Shown: positions 1 through 9,074, counted from the stretch's first letter. The stretch is DNA of 64,000 nucleotides from Bryobacterales bacterium (GCA_003164035.1 PLRS01000162.1:153053-217052), one strand, 5' to 3'. The notes: a model not told the origin generated them from the sequence alone. Made by a program: numbers and translations.

Positions 1-2260
1 GCATCTCCGCTTCCCCGGTAAACTGCGCGAACCGCTTGACCAGCTTCCCCGACCGGTCGAAAATCAGCGTCGCGGGAAAGCCCTCCACTCCGTACCTGGT
101 GCCCAGGCTGGGAGTGCCTAGCGCGACCGGGTAATCCATCGGGTGCTTGGCCAGGAAGGGCTTCACCAGTTCGGCATCCTCCTGATCGATGTCCACGCCC
201 ACGATCGCCACCCCGCGCGGGCTCAGCTCCCGGTACAGCTTGTTCAATCCCGGAATCTCGCGCACGCAGGGCTCGCAGTAGGTGGCCCAGAAATCCAGCA
301 CCACCACTTTGCCGGCGGTATCGATTGGGGCGCCATCGAGCGCCGTGCGGGGAGTGCCTATATCGACGGCATTGGCCGGGGGCGGCGGGGCCTGGCTGCC
401 CTGGCGCAAAAATGCCAGGTATTCGGCCGGGTCGCGGGTCAGGCGATCGAAGGTGGCGATGGGGCGTTCGCCGGCGTCCATGATAGCGTAGAAAGGCTCC
501 GCCGAGGTGTGAAACTTGTCCTCCAGAAGCTTTTCGTTGCGTTCAGAGACGGCATCGGAACGGTCGGTGTAGAGCTCCACCAGCACGAAGTTCCCCAGCG
601 CGGCTTCGATCTCCGGGCGGGAAAGCATGTTGGCGCGCATCCAGTGGCAGTTGGTGCAGCCGATGCCGGTGAAATCGATGAACAGCAGCTTGCCTTGGCT
701 GCGCGCGCGCGCCAAAGCTCCGGCGTAGTCGTCGGTGATCCAGTCCAGGCTCGCGCTTGCCGATCCCGAACCCGCGCCGCCTTCCGCCGCTGGCACGTAA
801 GCATCCAACTCGCCCAGCTTGCCGCCCGTCATGCCCGGCGCCAGGCTGAGGGCGAAGATCGCCAGGGCCATGCCCGTCAGCAGGCGCCCCAGCCCCAGCG
901 TCTCGTCCGGTTTGATTCCTTCCAGGCGCACGAACCCCAGCAGGTACAGGCCGGCCATGGCGAACAGCACCATCCAGGCGGCCAGGAAACGCTCGCGGGT
1001 AAGCCAGCCCCAGCCGAGCGTCTGGTCGACCTTAGCCAGATAATACAGGCTCGCCGCCAGAATCAGAAATCCCATGGTGACTTTCACCCGCGCCAGCCAC
1101 CCGCCGCTCCGCGGCAGCCTCTTCAGGTAGCCCGGAAACAGCGCCAACAGGAAAAACGGCAGCGCCAGCCCGCTCGCAAACAACGCCATGCCGGCCAGTG
1201 GACGCACGCCGCCGCCCGAGACGGACGCTGCCAGCAGCGATCCCACAAACGGCCCCACACACGCAAACGAAGACAGCGAAAAGGTCAACCCCATCAGCAG
1301 GGCACCGGCGTAACCGCCCTGCCCCGAAGACGCATTCAGCCGCGTCAGGATGCCCGACGGAATGGTGATTTCGAAAGCGCCCAGCAAGCTCAGTCCGAAC
1401 GCCACGAATAACGCCGTGATAAAACCGTTCACCCAAGGACTCGAAGCCAGGTGCTTCACGCCCACCGGCCCCAGTATCGCCGTCGTTACCAGACCCATTC
1501 CGCTAAATAGGACGACGATTCCCAGGCAGAACACCACCGCTTGTGCGATGCCATCCTGCCGGCCTCCCGCCGGGCGGTTCAGGAAGTACGACATGGTGAT
1601 GGGGATCATCGGGAATACGCAGGGCGTAAAAATCGCGGCCAGCCCAAACCCGAACGCGGTTAGCAGGAACAGCACCAGGCCCTGTTCCGGCTGGCTCCCC
1701 GATGGCCCTTGCGATTGGCTTCCCGCCGCGCTTGCCGCGCTGGCAACTACCTGGCTGTAGCCCGCGGGTATGGCCACAGCGGCCGCCGCCCCTGGCGCCA
1801 CCATCAGCGTCGCTTTGCCCGACCATTTTCCCGGCACGCACTGGGTATCGCTGCAGGTCTGAAAACGGCCGTTCACGGCGATCTCGGCCGGGCCGGCGGG
1901 CGCGTCTTTGCGGAGGCTCACTTCCACCGCGAAACCGGCTTCGCCTTCATAGGTTTCGGTTTCGGCGTTGAAATTGGCGTCGAAGCTCCGCTTGGGCTGC
2001 GATTGGAACAGCCGTGTGCTTTCGACCACCGGACCGGTGAGCTGGAATGAGGCGGGAATACCCGCCGCTGAGGCAGCCGAATACAGGTGCCAGCCCGGGT
2101 CGAGGCGCGCGGTGATGCGTGCCAGAGCCTTGCCGCCCGGAGCAGCCGTGGCGGGATCGAACGCCGCCACCCAGTGCGCGTGTTCGACAGGTTGGGCCGG
2201 GGCGGAGAAGCCCGCCAGGAAAAAGGTCAGAGCCGGCAGGTACGCCGCGAACCGCTTCAT
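1..2260 (-). CDS. dsbD: DsbD-type thiol:disulfide transporter with an extra TlpA-like thioredoxin domain (3' end outside window)
   Basis: This protein should carry electrons across the inner membrane to periplasmic thiol proteins. I translated 753 residues from the ATG at 2260 to the window edge without a stop. In order they show a signal peptide (about 1-23), a DsbD-alpha-like domain with a Cys pair (TCSDTQC), a hydrophobic CcdA-like core with CVFPM and FACVGP motifs (about 195-460), a thioredoxin domain with C535-T-N-C538, and a second thioredoxin-like domain with WATYCEPC (C662, C665). The usual DsbD ends after one thioredoxin domain, so the TlpA/ResA-like tail is an addition. The start lies 17 bases after the plsX stop, which suggests cotranscription. 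The 3' end is missing, so the full length is unknown. Confidence 0.9.
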   Translation of the reverse strand, partial: MKRFAAYLPALTFFLAGFSAPAQPVEHAHWVAAFDPATAAPGGKALARITARLDPGWHLYSAASAAGIPASFQLTGPVVESTRLFQSQPKRSFDANFNAETETYEGEAGFAVEVSLRKDAPAGPAEIAVNGRFQTCSDTQCVPGKWSGKATLMVAPGAAAAVAIPAGYSQVVASAASAAGSQSQGPSGSQPEQGLVLFLLTAFGFGLAAIFTPCVFPMIPITMSYFLNRPAGGRQDGIAQAVVFCLGIVVLFSGMGLVTTAILGPVGVKHLASSPWVNGFITALFVAFGLSLLGAFEITIPSGILTRLNASSGQGGYAGALLMGLTFSLSSFACVGPFVGSLLAASVSGGGVRPLAGMALFASGLALPFFLLALFPGYLKRLPRSGGWLARVKVTMGFLILAASLYYLAKVDQTLGWGWLTRERFLAAWMVLFAMAGLYLLGFVRLEGIKPDETLGLGRLLTGMALAIFALSLAPGMTGGKLGELDAYVPAAEGGAGSGSASASLDWITDDYAGALARARSQGKLLFIDFTGIGCTNCHWMRANMLSRPEIEAALGNFVLVELYTDRSDAVSERNEKLLEDKFHTSAEPFYAIMDAGERPIATFDRLTRDPAEYLAFLRQGSQAPPPPANAVDIGTPRTALDGAPIDTAGKVVVLDFWATYCEPCVREIPGLNKLYRELSPRGVAIVGVDIDQEDAELVKPFLAKHPMDYPVALGTPSLGTRYGVEGFPATLIFDRSGKLVKRFAQFTGEAEM

Positions 2261-2277
2261 AGTCGCCCCCGGACGCC

Positions 2278-3285
2278 TTACTTCGCCGCTACCACCAGCT
2301 CGTCCTCGATGCGCTGGTTCACTTTGCCCCTGGAAAACTCCGCAGCCACGCGAATCGCGTTCTTGATGGCGTTGGAATTCGACCGGCCGTGGCAGATGAT
2401 GCACACGCCACGCACGCCCAGCAGCGGCGCGCCGCCGGTTTCCGAGTAATCCAGCCTCCGCTTGAAATGGTTAAACGCCGGCTTGGACAGCGCCGCGCCG
2501 ATCTTGGTCTGAATGCTCGATTCCAGCGACTCGCGCAAAATCTGCGTAACCATGGTCACCAGCCCCTCGCTCACCTTCAGCGCCACGTTGCCGATGAACC
2601 CGTCGCAGACGATCACGTCCACGTTGCCGCCGTAGATATCCGCGCCTTCCACGTTGCCGACGAAGTCGATCTGCAACTCCTTGATCAGCTCGCGGGCGGC
2701 GCGGGTCAGGTCGTTGCCCTTGTGGTCCTCTTCGCCGATCGAAAGGATACCGACGCGCGGCCTGTCCCGCCGCAGCACCACGCGGGAATAAATCTCCCCC
2801 ATCACCGCGAACTGGGCCAGCATGCGCGCCGAGCAATCCACATTGGCGCCCACATCCAGCACCACCACCGGGTACTCGGGGCCTTTCACGGTGGGAAACA
2901 CGCCCGCCAGCGCCGGCCGGGTCACACCCGGCACCACGCCTTGCACGATTTTGGCCGTAGCCATCGCCGCGCCAGTGTTGCCGGCCGACACCAGTCCCTC
3001 CGCCTTCCCGTCGCGCACCAGCCGCGAGGCCACCCGCAGAGAGCTATCCTGCTTGGTGCGAACGGCGGTGGTCGGGTCGTCCATGGTGATGCGCTCGCTG
3101 GCGTGCACCACCTCGATCGGCAGGTCGCGGTAGTCGTCGTATTTCTCAAGCTCCGCGCGAACCCGATCCGCCAGACCCACCAGGATAACCTTGACGCCAT
3201 ACTGCCGGGCGGCTAGTACCGCGCCCTCGACTTCCACAACGGGAGCGTGGTCTCCGCCCATTGCATCCAAGGCAATGGTCAGCAT
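2278..3285 (-). CDS. plsX: phosphate acyltransferase PlsX
   Basis: PlsX converts acyl-ACP and phosphate into acyl-phosphate, the acyl donor for PlsY in phospholipid synthesis. The 335-residue protein has the usual family length. It opens with the typical [15 protein letters not shown] and contains the conserved SAGNTGA and CDGFIGN stretches. It follows rpmF by 12 bases in the classic yceD-rpmF-plsX order. In many bacteria fabH comes next, but here a DsbD-family gene follows. The assignment is by recognisable family sequence and context. Confidence 0.97.
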   Translation of the reverse strand: MLTIALDAMGGDHAPVVEVEGAVLAARQYGVKVILVGLADRVRAELEKYDDYRDLPIEVVHASERITMDDPTTAVRTKQDSSLRVASRLVRDGKAEGLVSAGNTGAAMATAKIVQGVVPGVTRPALAGVFPTVKGPEYPVVVLDVGANVDCSARMLAQFAVMGEIYSRVVLRRDRPRVGILSIGEEDHKGNDLTRAARELIKELQIDFVGNVEGADIYGGNVDVIVCDGFIGNVALKVSEGLVTMVTQILRESLESSIQTKIGAALSKPAFNHFKRRLDYSETGGAPLLGVRGVCIICHGRSNSNAIKNAIRVAAEFSRGKVNQRIEDELVVAAK

Positions 3286-3297
3286 GTTAAAAACAGG

Positions 3298-3480
3298 CTA
3301 CTCCTGCTCGACTTCGACTACTTCCCGGCCCTTATATTGCCCGCAATGAGGGCACACGCGGTGCGGCAGCTTGGGCTCGTGGCAGTTCGGGCATTCCGAT
3401 AGACCGGAGGCCTTCAGCGCATCGTGCGCGCGGCGGGTACTCGTCCGCCTCTGGGAGTGTCGGCGTTTGGGATTCGGCAT
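3298..3480 (-). CDS. rpmF: 50S ribosomal protein L32
   Basis: The 60-residue product matches L32 in length. It starts MPNPKRRHSQRR, is very basic at the N-terminus, and carries two Cys pairs (CPNCHEPK and CPHCGQYKG) that form the zinc ribbon of the Cys-containing L32 type. It lies between yceD and plsX with gaps of 10 and 12 bases, so the three genes are almost certainly one transcript. Confidence 0.97.
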   Translation of the reverse strand: MPNPKRRHSQRRTSTRRAHDALKASGLSECPNCHEPKLPHRVCPHCGQYKGREVVEVEQE

Positions 3481-3490
3481 TTCTCTTCCT

Positions 3491-4015
3491 TCACAATTCT
3501 AACTTGCGGAACGCTTCCCAGCGGCCGTCCCTGCTCTCGAGCTGGCAATCGCACGCGGTCTCGTTCCGGTTTTTTCCGCAAACCGGGCAAATACCTTTAC
3601 AGCTTTGGCTGCATACCCGCTGCATCGGCAGGGCCAGCAGCACCTGTTCCCGCAGGATGTCTTCCAGTTCCAGGCCGTCGCCTTCGTAGAAGCCCATCTC
3701 CGCTTCGCCCTCGTCAATCGCCACTTCCTCCTCCCGTCCGATGAACGCGGCGGGCCGATAGAACAGATCGAAGGCGCCTTCCAGGGGAAAGCGGGCGCGT
3801 CCCAGGCAGCGGTCGCACTCGGCCGTCATTTCCACCGTGTACCGCCCCCCGATCCGCACTTCGCCATCCGTATGCGGCAACAACTCGGCTACTCCGGTCG
3901 CTCGCAACGGAGATCCCTGCTCCAGGTCCTCACCCGAAAAATCGATCTGCCCCGGCGAAAAGGTCTCGTCAAAACGTACCTTTCGCACTTCCATCGCTTT
4001 CACGCTCAGGAACAT
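3491..4015 (-). CDS. yceD: YceD family protein (DUF177), 23S rRNA accumulation factor
   Basis: YceD proteins are needed for normal 23S rRNA levels and are usually encoded just before rpmF, as here. The sequence shows the family's beta-rich domain (VEMTAECDRCLGRARF) and the C-terminal Cys motif ICPVCGKNRNETACDC. The frame is open back to 4063, but a TATAAT box lies on this strand at 4057-4052, so transcription should begin near 4045. I therefore prefer the ATG at 4015 (MFLSVKAMEV). A later ATG at 3994 is also possible. Neither has a strong Shine-Dalgarno sequence. Confidence 0.88.
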   Translation of the reverse strand: MFLSVKAMEVRKVRFDETFSPGQIDFSGEDLEQGSPLRATGVAELLPHTDGEVRIGGRYTVEMTAECDRCLGRARFPLEGAFDLFYRPAAFIGREEEVAIDEGEAEMGFYEGDGLELEDILREQVLLALPMQRVCSQSCKGICPVCGKNRNETACDCQLESRDGRWEAFRKLEL

Positions 4016-4051
4016 AAAAAGGGAACCACGACACCAGGCGAGAGCTTTTTC

Positions 4052-4057
4052 ATTATA
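4052..4057 (-). promoter_or_regulatory. putative -10 box of the yceD-rpmF-plsX operon
   Basis: A perfect TATAAT reads on the minus strand. The predicted start of transcription near 4045 leaves a leader of about 30 bases before the ATG at 4015. No good -35 match is visible in the G-rich stretch upstream. Confidence 0.45.
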
Positions 4058-4157
4058 ATCCAAAACCCCCCCGCCGATGGGGCAGTACGTTTATCGTAAC
4101 AAATTCTGTCATTGGTACTATCCAGCCGGCCCCTTTTCTGATATACACAAAGATTCG

Positions 4158-4388
4158 ATGACTTACACTTGTAACAAGACCGTCGGCAGCCACGGCCGCT
4201 ACCCCGCTTTTACGGTGGAGGAGATTCACACCCGCCCGGTGCGCACCATCGCACCGAGCCATCACGAGATTTCCGTGCTGGCTTATTCTTATTGGGAAGC
4301 ATCGGGCCGAAGAAACGGCCGCGACTGGGAACACTGGTTTCGGGCCGAACGCGATCTGCGGGCGGCAAAGATCGCTTACGCCCGTTGA
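4158..4388 (+). CDS. DUF2934-like small protein
   Basis: The 76-residue product ends in a segment reading HHEISVLAYSYWEASGRR followed by DWEHWFRAERDL. This fits the DUF2934 pattern (AY-x-W-E-x-x-G-R-x-x-G, then W-x-x-A-E), a short helical module of unknown function common in soil bacteria. The frame is open from an earlier ATG at 4077. That start would overlap the divergent yceD promoter region, so I prefer 4158, although no clear ribosome-binding site decides it. It stands alone between the yceD operon and the sulfurtransferase. Confidence 0.6.
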   Translation: MTYTCNKTVGSHGRYPAFTVEEIHTRPVRTIAPSHHEISVLAYSYWEASGRRNGRDWEHWFRAERDLRAAKIAYAR

Positions 4389-4479
4389 GCCGTGGCACGG
4401 GACGGCCGTTTCCCGTCGTCCATCAAGCGGAAGCGAGCTGGCAAGACAGGAGGACCGACTACACGCGGCCGCTTGTCCG

Positions 4480-4695
4480 CTAGCGGCGCTGCGTGCGCGC
4501 CAGTAAAGCCCCGGCGCGCTCAATCGCTTTGGTTTCGGCCTCCTCGCGGCTAGCGCCGGTGGTGCGCGCCAAGGCCGCTCCCGGAGAAACGTTGTCCGCC
4601 TTGGCGTGCCACTCCTGCCCCAGCTTGTAACTGGTGATATTCATCGGCCAGCCCGAAACCTCCAGGCTGCGCTCGCTAAAACCCTCCGCGCGCAT
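4480..4695 (-). CDS. hypothetical 71-residue protein downstream of the sulfurtransferase
   Basis: The ATG at 4695 follows the sulfurtransferase stop (4698-4700) by two bases, so the two are probably translationally coupled. The protein has a short conserved-looking core (ITSYKLGQEWHAKADNVSPG) followed by an Ala- and Glu-rich helix. It has no membrane segment and no motif I recognise. The amino acid composition looks like a real soluble protein. The frame is open further upstream inside the sulfurtransferase, but that part reads as a shadow. Confidence 0.6.
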   Translation of the reverse strand: MRAEGFSERSLEVSGWPMNITSYKLGQEWHAKADNVSPGAALARTTGASREEAETKAIERAGALLARTQRR

Positions 4696-4697
4696 AT

Positions 4698-5564
4698 TCA
4701 ACCCCTGGCCGCCGCCGCTATCCCGCCACGCTCCACCGGAGCTCCCACCAGGTTGCCCCATTCGGTCCAGGAACCGTCGTAGTTGGTCACTTTGTCGAAG
4801 CCTAGCAGGTATTTCAATACGAACCAGGTATGGCTGGAGCGCTCCCCAATGCGGCAATAGGCGATGACCGGCTTGGAACCGTCCACACCTTCGCCGCCGT
4901 ACAGCGAACGCAGCTCCTCAGCCGCTTTGAAGGTACCGTCGTCATTGGCGGCTTTGCCCCATGGCACGTTGCGCGCGCCCGGAATGTGCCCGCCCCGCTG
5001 GCAGGTTTCCGGCAGTCCCGGAGGTGCCAGAATCTCGCCCGAAAATTCCGCCGGACTGCGCACATCCACCAGCACCGCGCCGGCCTCCGCCGACGCCTTT
5101 TGCACTTGCGGCAAGTAAGCCCGCAGCGAGAGATCCGCCGGCTTCGCCCGGTACTGCGTGCGCTTCGGCGTGGGAACCTCCGTCGTCAATTCCCGTCCCT
5201 CCGACAGCCATTTCTTGCGGCCTCCGTTCACCAGCCGCACATCCGCGTGCCCGTAGATCTTAGCCTGCCAAAGAGCCCACGCGGCGAACCAGTTGTTGTT
5301 GTCGCCATAGATGATTAACGTGCCGTCGGGGGCGACGCCGGAAGCCGAAAGCAGCTCCTCGAACTGTTCCTGGGAAAGAATGTCGCGCCGTACCGGGTCG
5401 GCCAATTGCGTGTTCCATGCCCAAGCCACCGCTCCCGGTATGTGCCCCTCGTTGTAGGCTTTGGTGTCCACGTCCACCTCCACCAGGCGCACCTTGGCAT
5501 CGTTGCCGTGTTGCGCCACCCATTCGGTATCTACCAAGACTTCCGGATGTGCATAGTTTGCCAT
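4698..5564 (-). CDS. sseA: thiosulfate/3-mercaptopyruvate sulfurtransferase (two rhodanese domains)
   Basis: The enzyme moves sulfane sulfur from thiosulfate or mercaptopyruvate to an acceptor such as cyanide or thioredoxin. The 288 residues form tandem rhodanese domains. The first has RLVEVDVDTKAYNEGHIPGA and no active-site Cys. The second has VDVRSPAEFSG and the active loop CRIGERSSHTWF. That loop resembles the CysA-type thiosulfate sulfurtransferases more than the CGSGVTA loop of mercaptopyruvate enzymes. The start is the ATG at 5564 with GGAGAGG upstream. The longer open frame to 5708 is unlikely to be translated. Confidence 0.93.
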   Translation of the reverse strand: MANYAHPEVLVDTEWVAQHGNDAKVRLVEVDVDTKAYNEGHIPGAVAWAWNTQLADPVRRDILSQEQFEELLSASGVAPDGTLIIYGDNNNWFAAWALWQAKIYGHADVRLVNGGRKKWLSEGRELTTEVPTPKRTQYRAKPADLSLRAYLPQVQKASAEAGAVLVDVRSPAEFSGEILAPPGLPETCQRGGHIPGARNVPWGKAANDDGTFKAAEELRSLYGGEGVDGSKPVIAYCRIGERSSHTWFVLKYLLGFDKVTNYDGSWTEWGNLVGAPVERGGIAAAARG

Positions 5565-5641
5565 GAGTGTCCTCTCCAATCTGATTAAATCATATCGAGA
5601 ATCGGTAGATTTGGGAAGAGGGCCTGCACAAGGTTGAAAGT

Positions 5642-5658
5642 TGCACAAAGATGCACAA
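5642..5658. repeat. 10-bp-spaced double TTGTGCA motif, copy 1 (minus orientation)
   Basis: TGCACAA occurs twice with exactly 10 bases between starts (5642 and 5652). On the minus strand this reads TTGTGCATCTTTGTGCA. Two more copies lie near 17.4 and 17.5 kb. This one lies between the divergent sulfurtransferase and MutS-like genes. One helical turn of spacing would suit a protein dimer, but an interspersed repeat is equally possible. Confidence 0.4.
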
Positions 5659-5808
5659 GAATGCCCAACGAACCTCGGCGTGGTTTTCCGAGCGAACCCG
5701 TCTATCAACGATATAGAATTGAAACATAACCATTTACTCCCAATGCGCCGCCGTCCGCGTTCCAGCCGCCCGCCGGCGTGCGGAACAATGCCCGATCCGC
5801 GAATCCCG

Positions 5809-7641
5809 ATGACCCAAGACCCTCGAACCGTTTATAGCGAGTTGCTGGCGCGGCGCAAGGCGGAAATCGCCGGGCGCGATGCGACCATGGTGCGTCTGGG
5901 CTATGCCCGGCTGGGGTTGGCCGTCGCTGCGGCCGTGGTTGTCTGGCAGTCGCTTTCGAGCGGTGCGTTTTCCATCGTTTGGGTGCTGGTTCCGGTTGCC
6001 GCGTTCGTGGCCCTGCTGGTGGCGCACGACCGGCTTTCGCGGGCGCTCGAAAATCGCCGCCGCGCGGAGCGTTACTTCACGCGGGCCCTGGCCCGCCTCG
6101 ATGGCGTCTGGGCCGGCACCGGCGAAACCGGTATCGGGTACCTCGACCCAACCCATGCCTACGCCCACGATCTGGACCTGTTCGGCAAAGGCTCGCTGTT
6201 CGAGCTGCTCTCCACCGCGCGCACCCACATTGGTGAGGACACGCTAGCCAGATGGCTGCTGGCGCCGGCCGATCCGGCCACCGTCGGGCGGCGGCAGCAA
6301 GCCGTCGAGGAACTACGCCCCCGCCTGGATTTGCGCGAACAACTGGCGGTACTGGCGGAGGAAGGCCGCGGCGGCGTGAAACCGGCGGCGCTGGCGGAAT
6401 GGGGAGAACGGCCCGCCGAGCTTTCAAGCCTGGCATTTCGTGTGGCGCTCTGGATCGCAACCGTTCTGGGGATTCCCGGCGGCCTTGCCGCGGCTGCCCT
6501 GCTGCTGCACCAGTTCGGTCTGTTCCCGATGCGTCCGCTCTGGGAGACGCTCGCCCGCGATCTGTTTCTCTTCGTTCTGCTCGCCAACGGCTGGTTTCTG
6601 TTTCGCAATCGCGCGGCCGTGGGCCGAGTGGCGGCGGCGGTGGAGGAGGCTGCTCATGAGCTGAGCTTGCTCGCGGCCGTGCTCCGTCTGCTGGAGTCCG
6701 CCCGGTTTGTCTCGCCGCTGCTCGCCGAATTGCGGGCCTCGCTCGATTCGGAAGGCTCGGCGCCCTCCGCCCGCCTGGCCAAACTGGCTCGCCTCATGGA
6801 GCTTCTGGATTCGCGCGATAACGTCTTCGTGCGTTTGGCCGAGTTATTCCTGCTCTGGACGCCGCACCTGGCGCTGCGCGTCGAAGACTGGCGCCGCCAC
6901 TCGGGGCGAACCGTGCGGCGATGGCTGAACGCCATTGGAGAGATCGAAGCGCTGAGCTCGCTCGCCAGCCACTCCTTCGAGCACCCGGCCGACCCGTTCC
7001 CGGAGTTCGTCGAAGACGGTCCGCGGTTGGAGGCCCAAGCCATCGGCCATCCGTTGCTGGACGAGCGGCGGGTGGTACGCAACGACATTTCGATTGGCGG
7101 TCCGCTGCGGCTCGTGGTGGTCAGCGGCTCCAACATGTCCGGCAAGAGTACCTTGCTGCGCACGCTGGGAATCAACGTGGTACTGGCCCAGGCGGGCGCG
7201 CCGGTGCGGGCGGCCCGGCTGCGGCTCTCCGCGCTGTCGGTGGGGGCCTCGATCTCGATTTCCGATTCCCTCCAGGGCGGCGTTTCGCGCTTCTACGCCG
7301 AGATTCTGCGCTTGCGCCAGATTCTGGACCTCACCGGCAGACGCCCGGCCGCGTTGTTCCTGATCGACGAGCTCTTGAATGGCACCAACTCCCACGACCG
7401 GCGGATTGGAGCCGCGGCACTGGCCCGCGAACTGGTGGCGCGCGGCGCCATCGGCCTGGTCACCACCCACGATCTCGCGCTGGCGGAGATTGCCGACGAA
7501 CTGCACCAAGCCGCGGCCAACGTACACTTCGAGGATTCCATCGCCGATGGGCGCATTCACTTCGACTACGTGATGCGGCCGGGCGTGGTGCGCAAAAGCA
7601 ACGCCATCGAGTTGATGCGTTCCGTGGGGCTCCGGATTTGA
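5809..7641 (+). CDS. MutS-like ATPase with N-terminal membrane segments
   Basis: The C-terminal half is a MutS-type ABC ATPase: Walker A GSNMSGKSTLLRT, a signature-like SISDSLQGGVSRFYAE, Walker B ALFLIDELLNGTNS and the late motif LVTTHDLALAE. The N-terminal part lacks the mismatch-recognition domain. It instead has a hydrophobic pair of helices at about residues 27-65 and a second hydrophobic stretch before the core domain, so the protein may sit at the membrane. Such short MutS relatives are common in Acidobacteria and Bacteroidetes and their role is not established. I chose the ATG at 5809 (MTQDPRTVYSELL); 5788 is an alternative. Its TGA overlaps the queG start. Confidence 0.85.
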   Translation: MTQDPRTVYSELLARRKAEIAGRDATMVRLGYARLGLAVAAAVVVWQSLSSGAFSIVWVLVPVAAFVALLVAHDRLSRALENRRRAERYFTRALARLDGVWAGTGETGIGYLDPTHAYAHDLDLFGKGSLFELLSTARTHIGEDTLARWLLAPADPATVGRRQQAVEELRPRLDLREQLAVLAEEGRGGVKPAALAEWGERPAELSSLAFRVALWIATVLGIPGGLAAAALLLHQFGLFPMRPLWETLARDLFLFVLLANGWFLFRNRAAVGRVAAAVEEAAHELSLLAAVLRLLESARFVSPLLAELRASLDSEGSAPSARLAKLARLMELLDSRDNVFVRLAELFLLWTPHLALRVEDWRRHSGRTVRRWLNAIGEIEALSSLASHSFEHPADPFPEFVEDGPRLEAQAIGHPLLDERRVVRNDISIGGPLRLVVVSGSNMSGKSTLLRTLGINVVLAQAGAPVRAARLRLSALSVGASISISDSLQGGVSRFYAEILRLRQILDLTGRRPAALFLIDELLNGTNSHDRRIGAAALARELVARGAIGLVTTHDLALAEIADELHQAAANVHFEDSIADGRIHFDYVMRPGVVRKSNAIELMRSVGLRI

Positions 7642-8669
7642 CGGCCGGGGAAGTCCGCGCGCTGGCGCGGGAATGCGGATTCGAGCTGGCCGGCGTGGCC
7701 GAGGCTCTGCCTTTGCCGGAGTTGTCCCGCTACCACGATTGGGTCGCGCGCGGCATGGCTGGCCAGATGCGCTACCTCACCGACCGCCGCGCCGCCGTCC
7801 GCGACGATCCCCGCAACCTGTTGCCGGAGGCTCGCTCTATTGTGTGTGTCGGCAAGCTCTACAACACCCCACAGCCGCTTTCGACAGGTTTCAGCGATAT
7901 CGAGCGCGGCTGGATTTCGCGTTACGCCTGGGGCGACGATTATCACGTCTCGATGCGGGCCGGACTCGAGCGGCTGCGTGCGCGTGTGGAAGCCGCAGCC
8001 GGGAAGCCGATACGCTCCAAAATCTGCGTCGATACCGCGCCCCTGCTGGAGCGCTCCTACGCCCGCCTGGCTGGGCTGGGCTGGATCGGCAAGAACACCT
8101 GCCTGATTCATCAGGGCGCCGGGTCGTGGTTTTTTCTGGGGGAGTTGCTGGTGTCGATCGAAATTGCGCCCGATCGGCCGCCGCCCGACCGCTGCGGCAC
8201 CTGCCGGCGCTGTATCGATGCCTGCCCCACGGCGGCCATCGTGCCCGTTCCCCAAGCCGGACGCTGGGAGGTGGATTCGCGCCTGTGCATCTCCTACCTG
8301 ACCATCGAGTTAGCCGGCGCGATTCCCGACCAGCAACGCGCCGGCGTGGGCCCCCACATATTCGGCTGTGACATCTGCCAGGACGTTTGCCCATGGAACC
8401 GCAGGGCTCCCGTTTCGACCGACCCAGCGTTTGCCGGCCGCCATTTTGCCCCGCCGCTCGAAAGGCTGGCGGCCATCGGCGAGTCCGAATTCCGCCACAT
8501 GTTCCGCGGCACGCCGGTGACCCGCGCCCGCTACCGCGGTTTCCTCCGCAACGTGGCCGTGGCCATGGGCAATGCGCGGCGGGAAGCATTCCGCCGGCCG
8601 CTCGAAAAGCTGGCCGCGCACGACGACCCGCTCGTGGCCGAACACGCCCGCTGGGCGCTGGAGCGGTAG
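7638..8669 (+). CDS. queG: epoxyqueuosine reductase QueG
   Basis: QueG reduces epoxyqueuosine to queuosine in tRNA, the last step of the pathway, using cobalamin and two [4Fe-4S] clusters. The clusters are visible as CGTCRRCIDACP and CDICQDVCPWN, and the family stretch GWIGKNTCLI is present. No ATG gives a full-length protein. The TTG at 7638 does: it overlaps the stop of the upstream gene in a TTGA junction and gives 343 residues, normal for the family. queA, an earlier pathway step, lies far away at 57.8 kb. Confidence 0.93.
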   Translation: MTAGEVRALARECGFELAGVAEALPLPELSRYHDWVARGMAGQMRYLTDRRAAVRDDPRNLLPEARSIVCVGKLYNTPQPLSTGFSDIERGWISRYAWGDDYHVSMRAGLERLRARVEAAAGKPIRSKICVDTAPLLERSYARLAGLGWIGKNTCLIHQGAGSWFFLGELLVSIEIAPDRPPPDRCGTCRRCIDACPTAAIVPVPQAGRWEVDSRLCISYLTIELAGAIPDQQRAGVGPHIFGCDICQDVCPWNRRAPVSTDPAFAGRHFAPPLERLAAIGESEFRHMFRGTPVTRARYRGFLRNVAVAMGNARREAFRRPLEKLAAHDDPLVAEHARWALER

Positions 8670-8716
8670 CCGCCCGTTTTCCCCGCGGTGCCGGCGGCTA
8701 CCGGCGGCGTTCCGGC

Positions 8717-8746
8717 TTGACATCGTACGGCAGACGGACGTACACT
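8717..8746 (+). promoter_or_regulatory. promoter with embedded palindrome for the TacAT-like pair
   Basis: TTGACA (8717-8722) is followed after 18 bases by TACACT (8741-8746). Between and overlapping them lies an inverted repeat, GTACG and CGTAC, separated by nine bases. A GGGAGGA ribosome-binding site follows eight bases before the ATG at 8769. Autorepression through a palindrome over the promoter is usual for type II toxin-antitoxin operons. Confidence 0.55.
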
Positions 8747-8768
8747 TCTTACTGGGAGGATCTGGAAG

Positions 8769-9074
8769 ATGGCTATAACGGTCGCAACTGCACGGCCGGC
8801 CCCGTGGGTTGGAAAAGCGGAGCGATTGGAAGCTCGTATTACGCCAGCTCAGAAGGAGATCCTCCAGCATGCGGCTGAGCTTGAGGGACGTAGCCTCACG
8901 GATTTTGTCATAAGCTCCGCTCAGGCGGCGGCCATGCGAACCATTCATGAGCACGAGGTTCTGCTTTTGAGTGCAAAAGACCGTGAGGTATTCGTCAACG
9001 CCCTTTTGAACCCGCCGGCTCCGAACGATAAACTGCGCCGGGCCGCCCATCGATATAAACAGAAGCACGGCTGA
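8769..9074 (+). CDS. DUF1778-family antitoxin (TacA-like)
   Basis: DUF1778 antitoxins pair an N-terminal ribbon-helix-helix DNA-binding part with a C-terminal tail that blocks a GNAT toxin. The 101-residue protein fits: KAERLEARITPAQKEILQ followed by AAELEGRSLTDFVISSA is the typical RHH signature, and LLLSAKDREVFVNALLNPP is the toxin-binding tail. It lies 11 bases before a GNAT gene, has a strong ribosome-binding site, and its promoter carries a palindrome. It should repress its own operon. Confidence 0.9.
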   Translation: MAITVATARPAPWVGKAERLEARITPAQKEILQHAAELEGRSLTDFVISSAQAAAMRTIHEHEVLLLSAKDREVFVNALLNPPAPNDKLRRAAHRYKQKHG

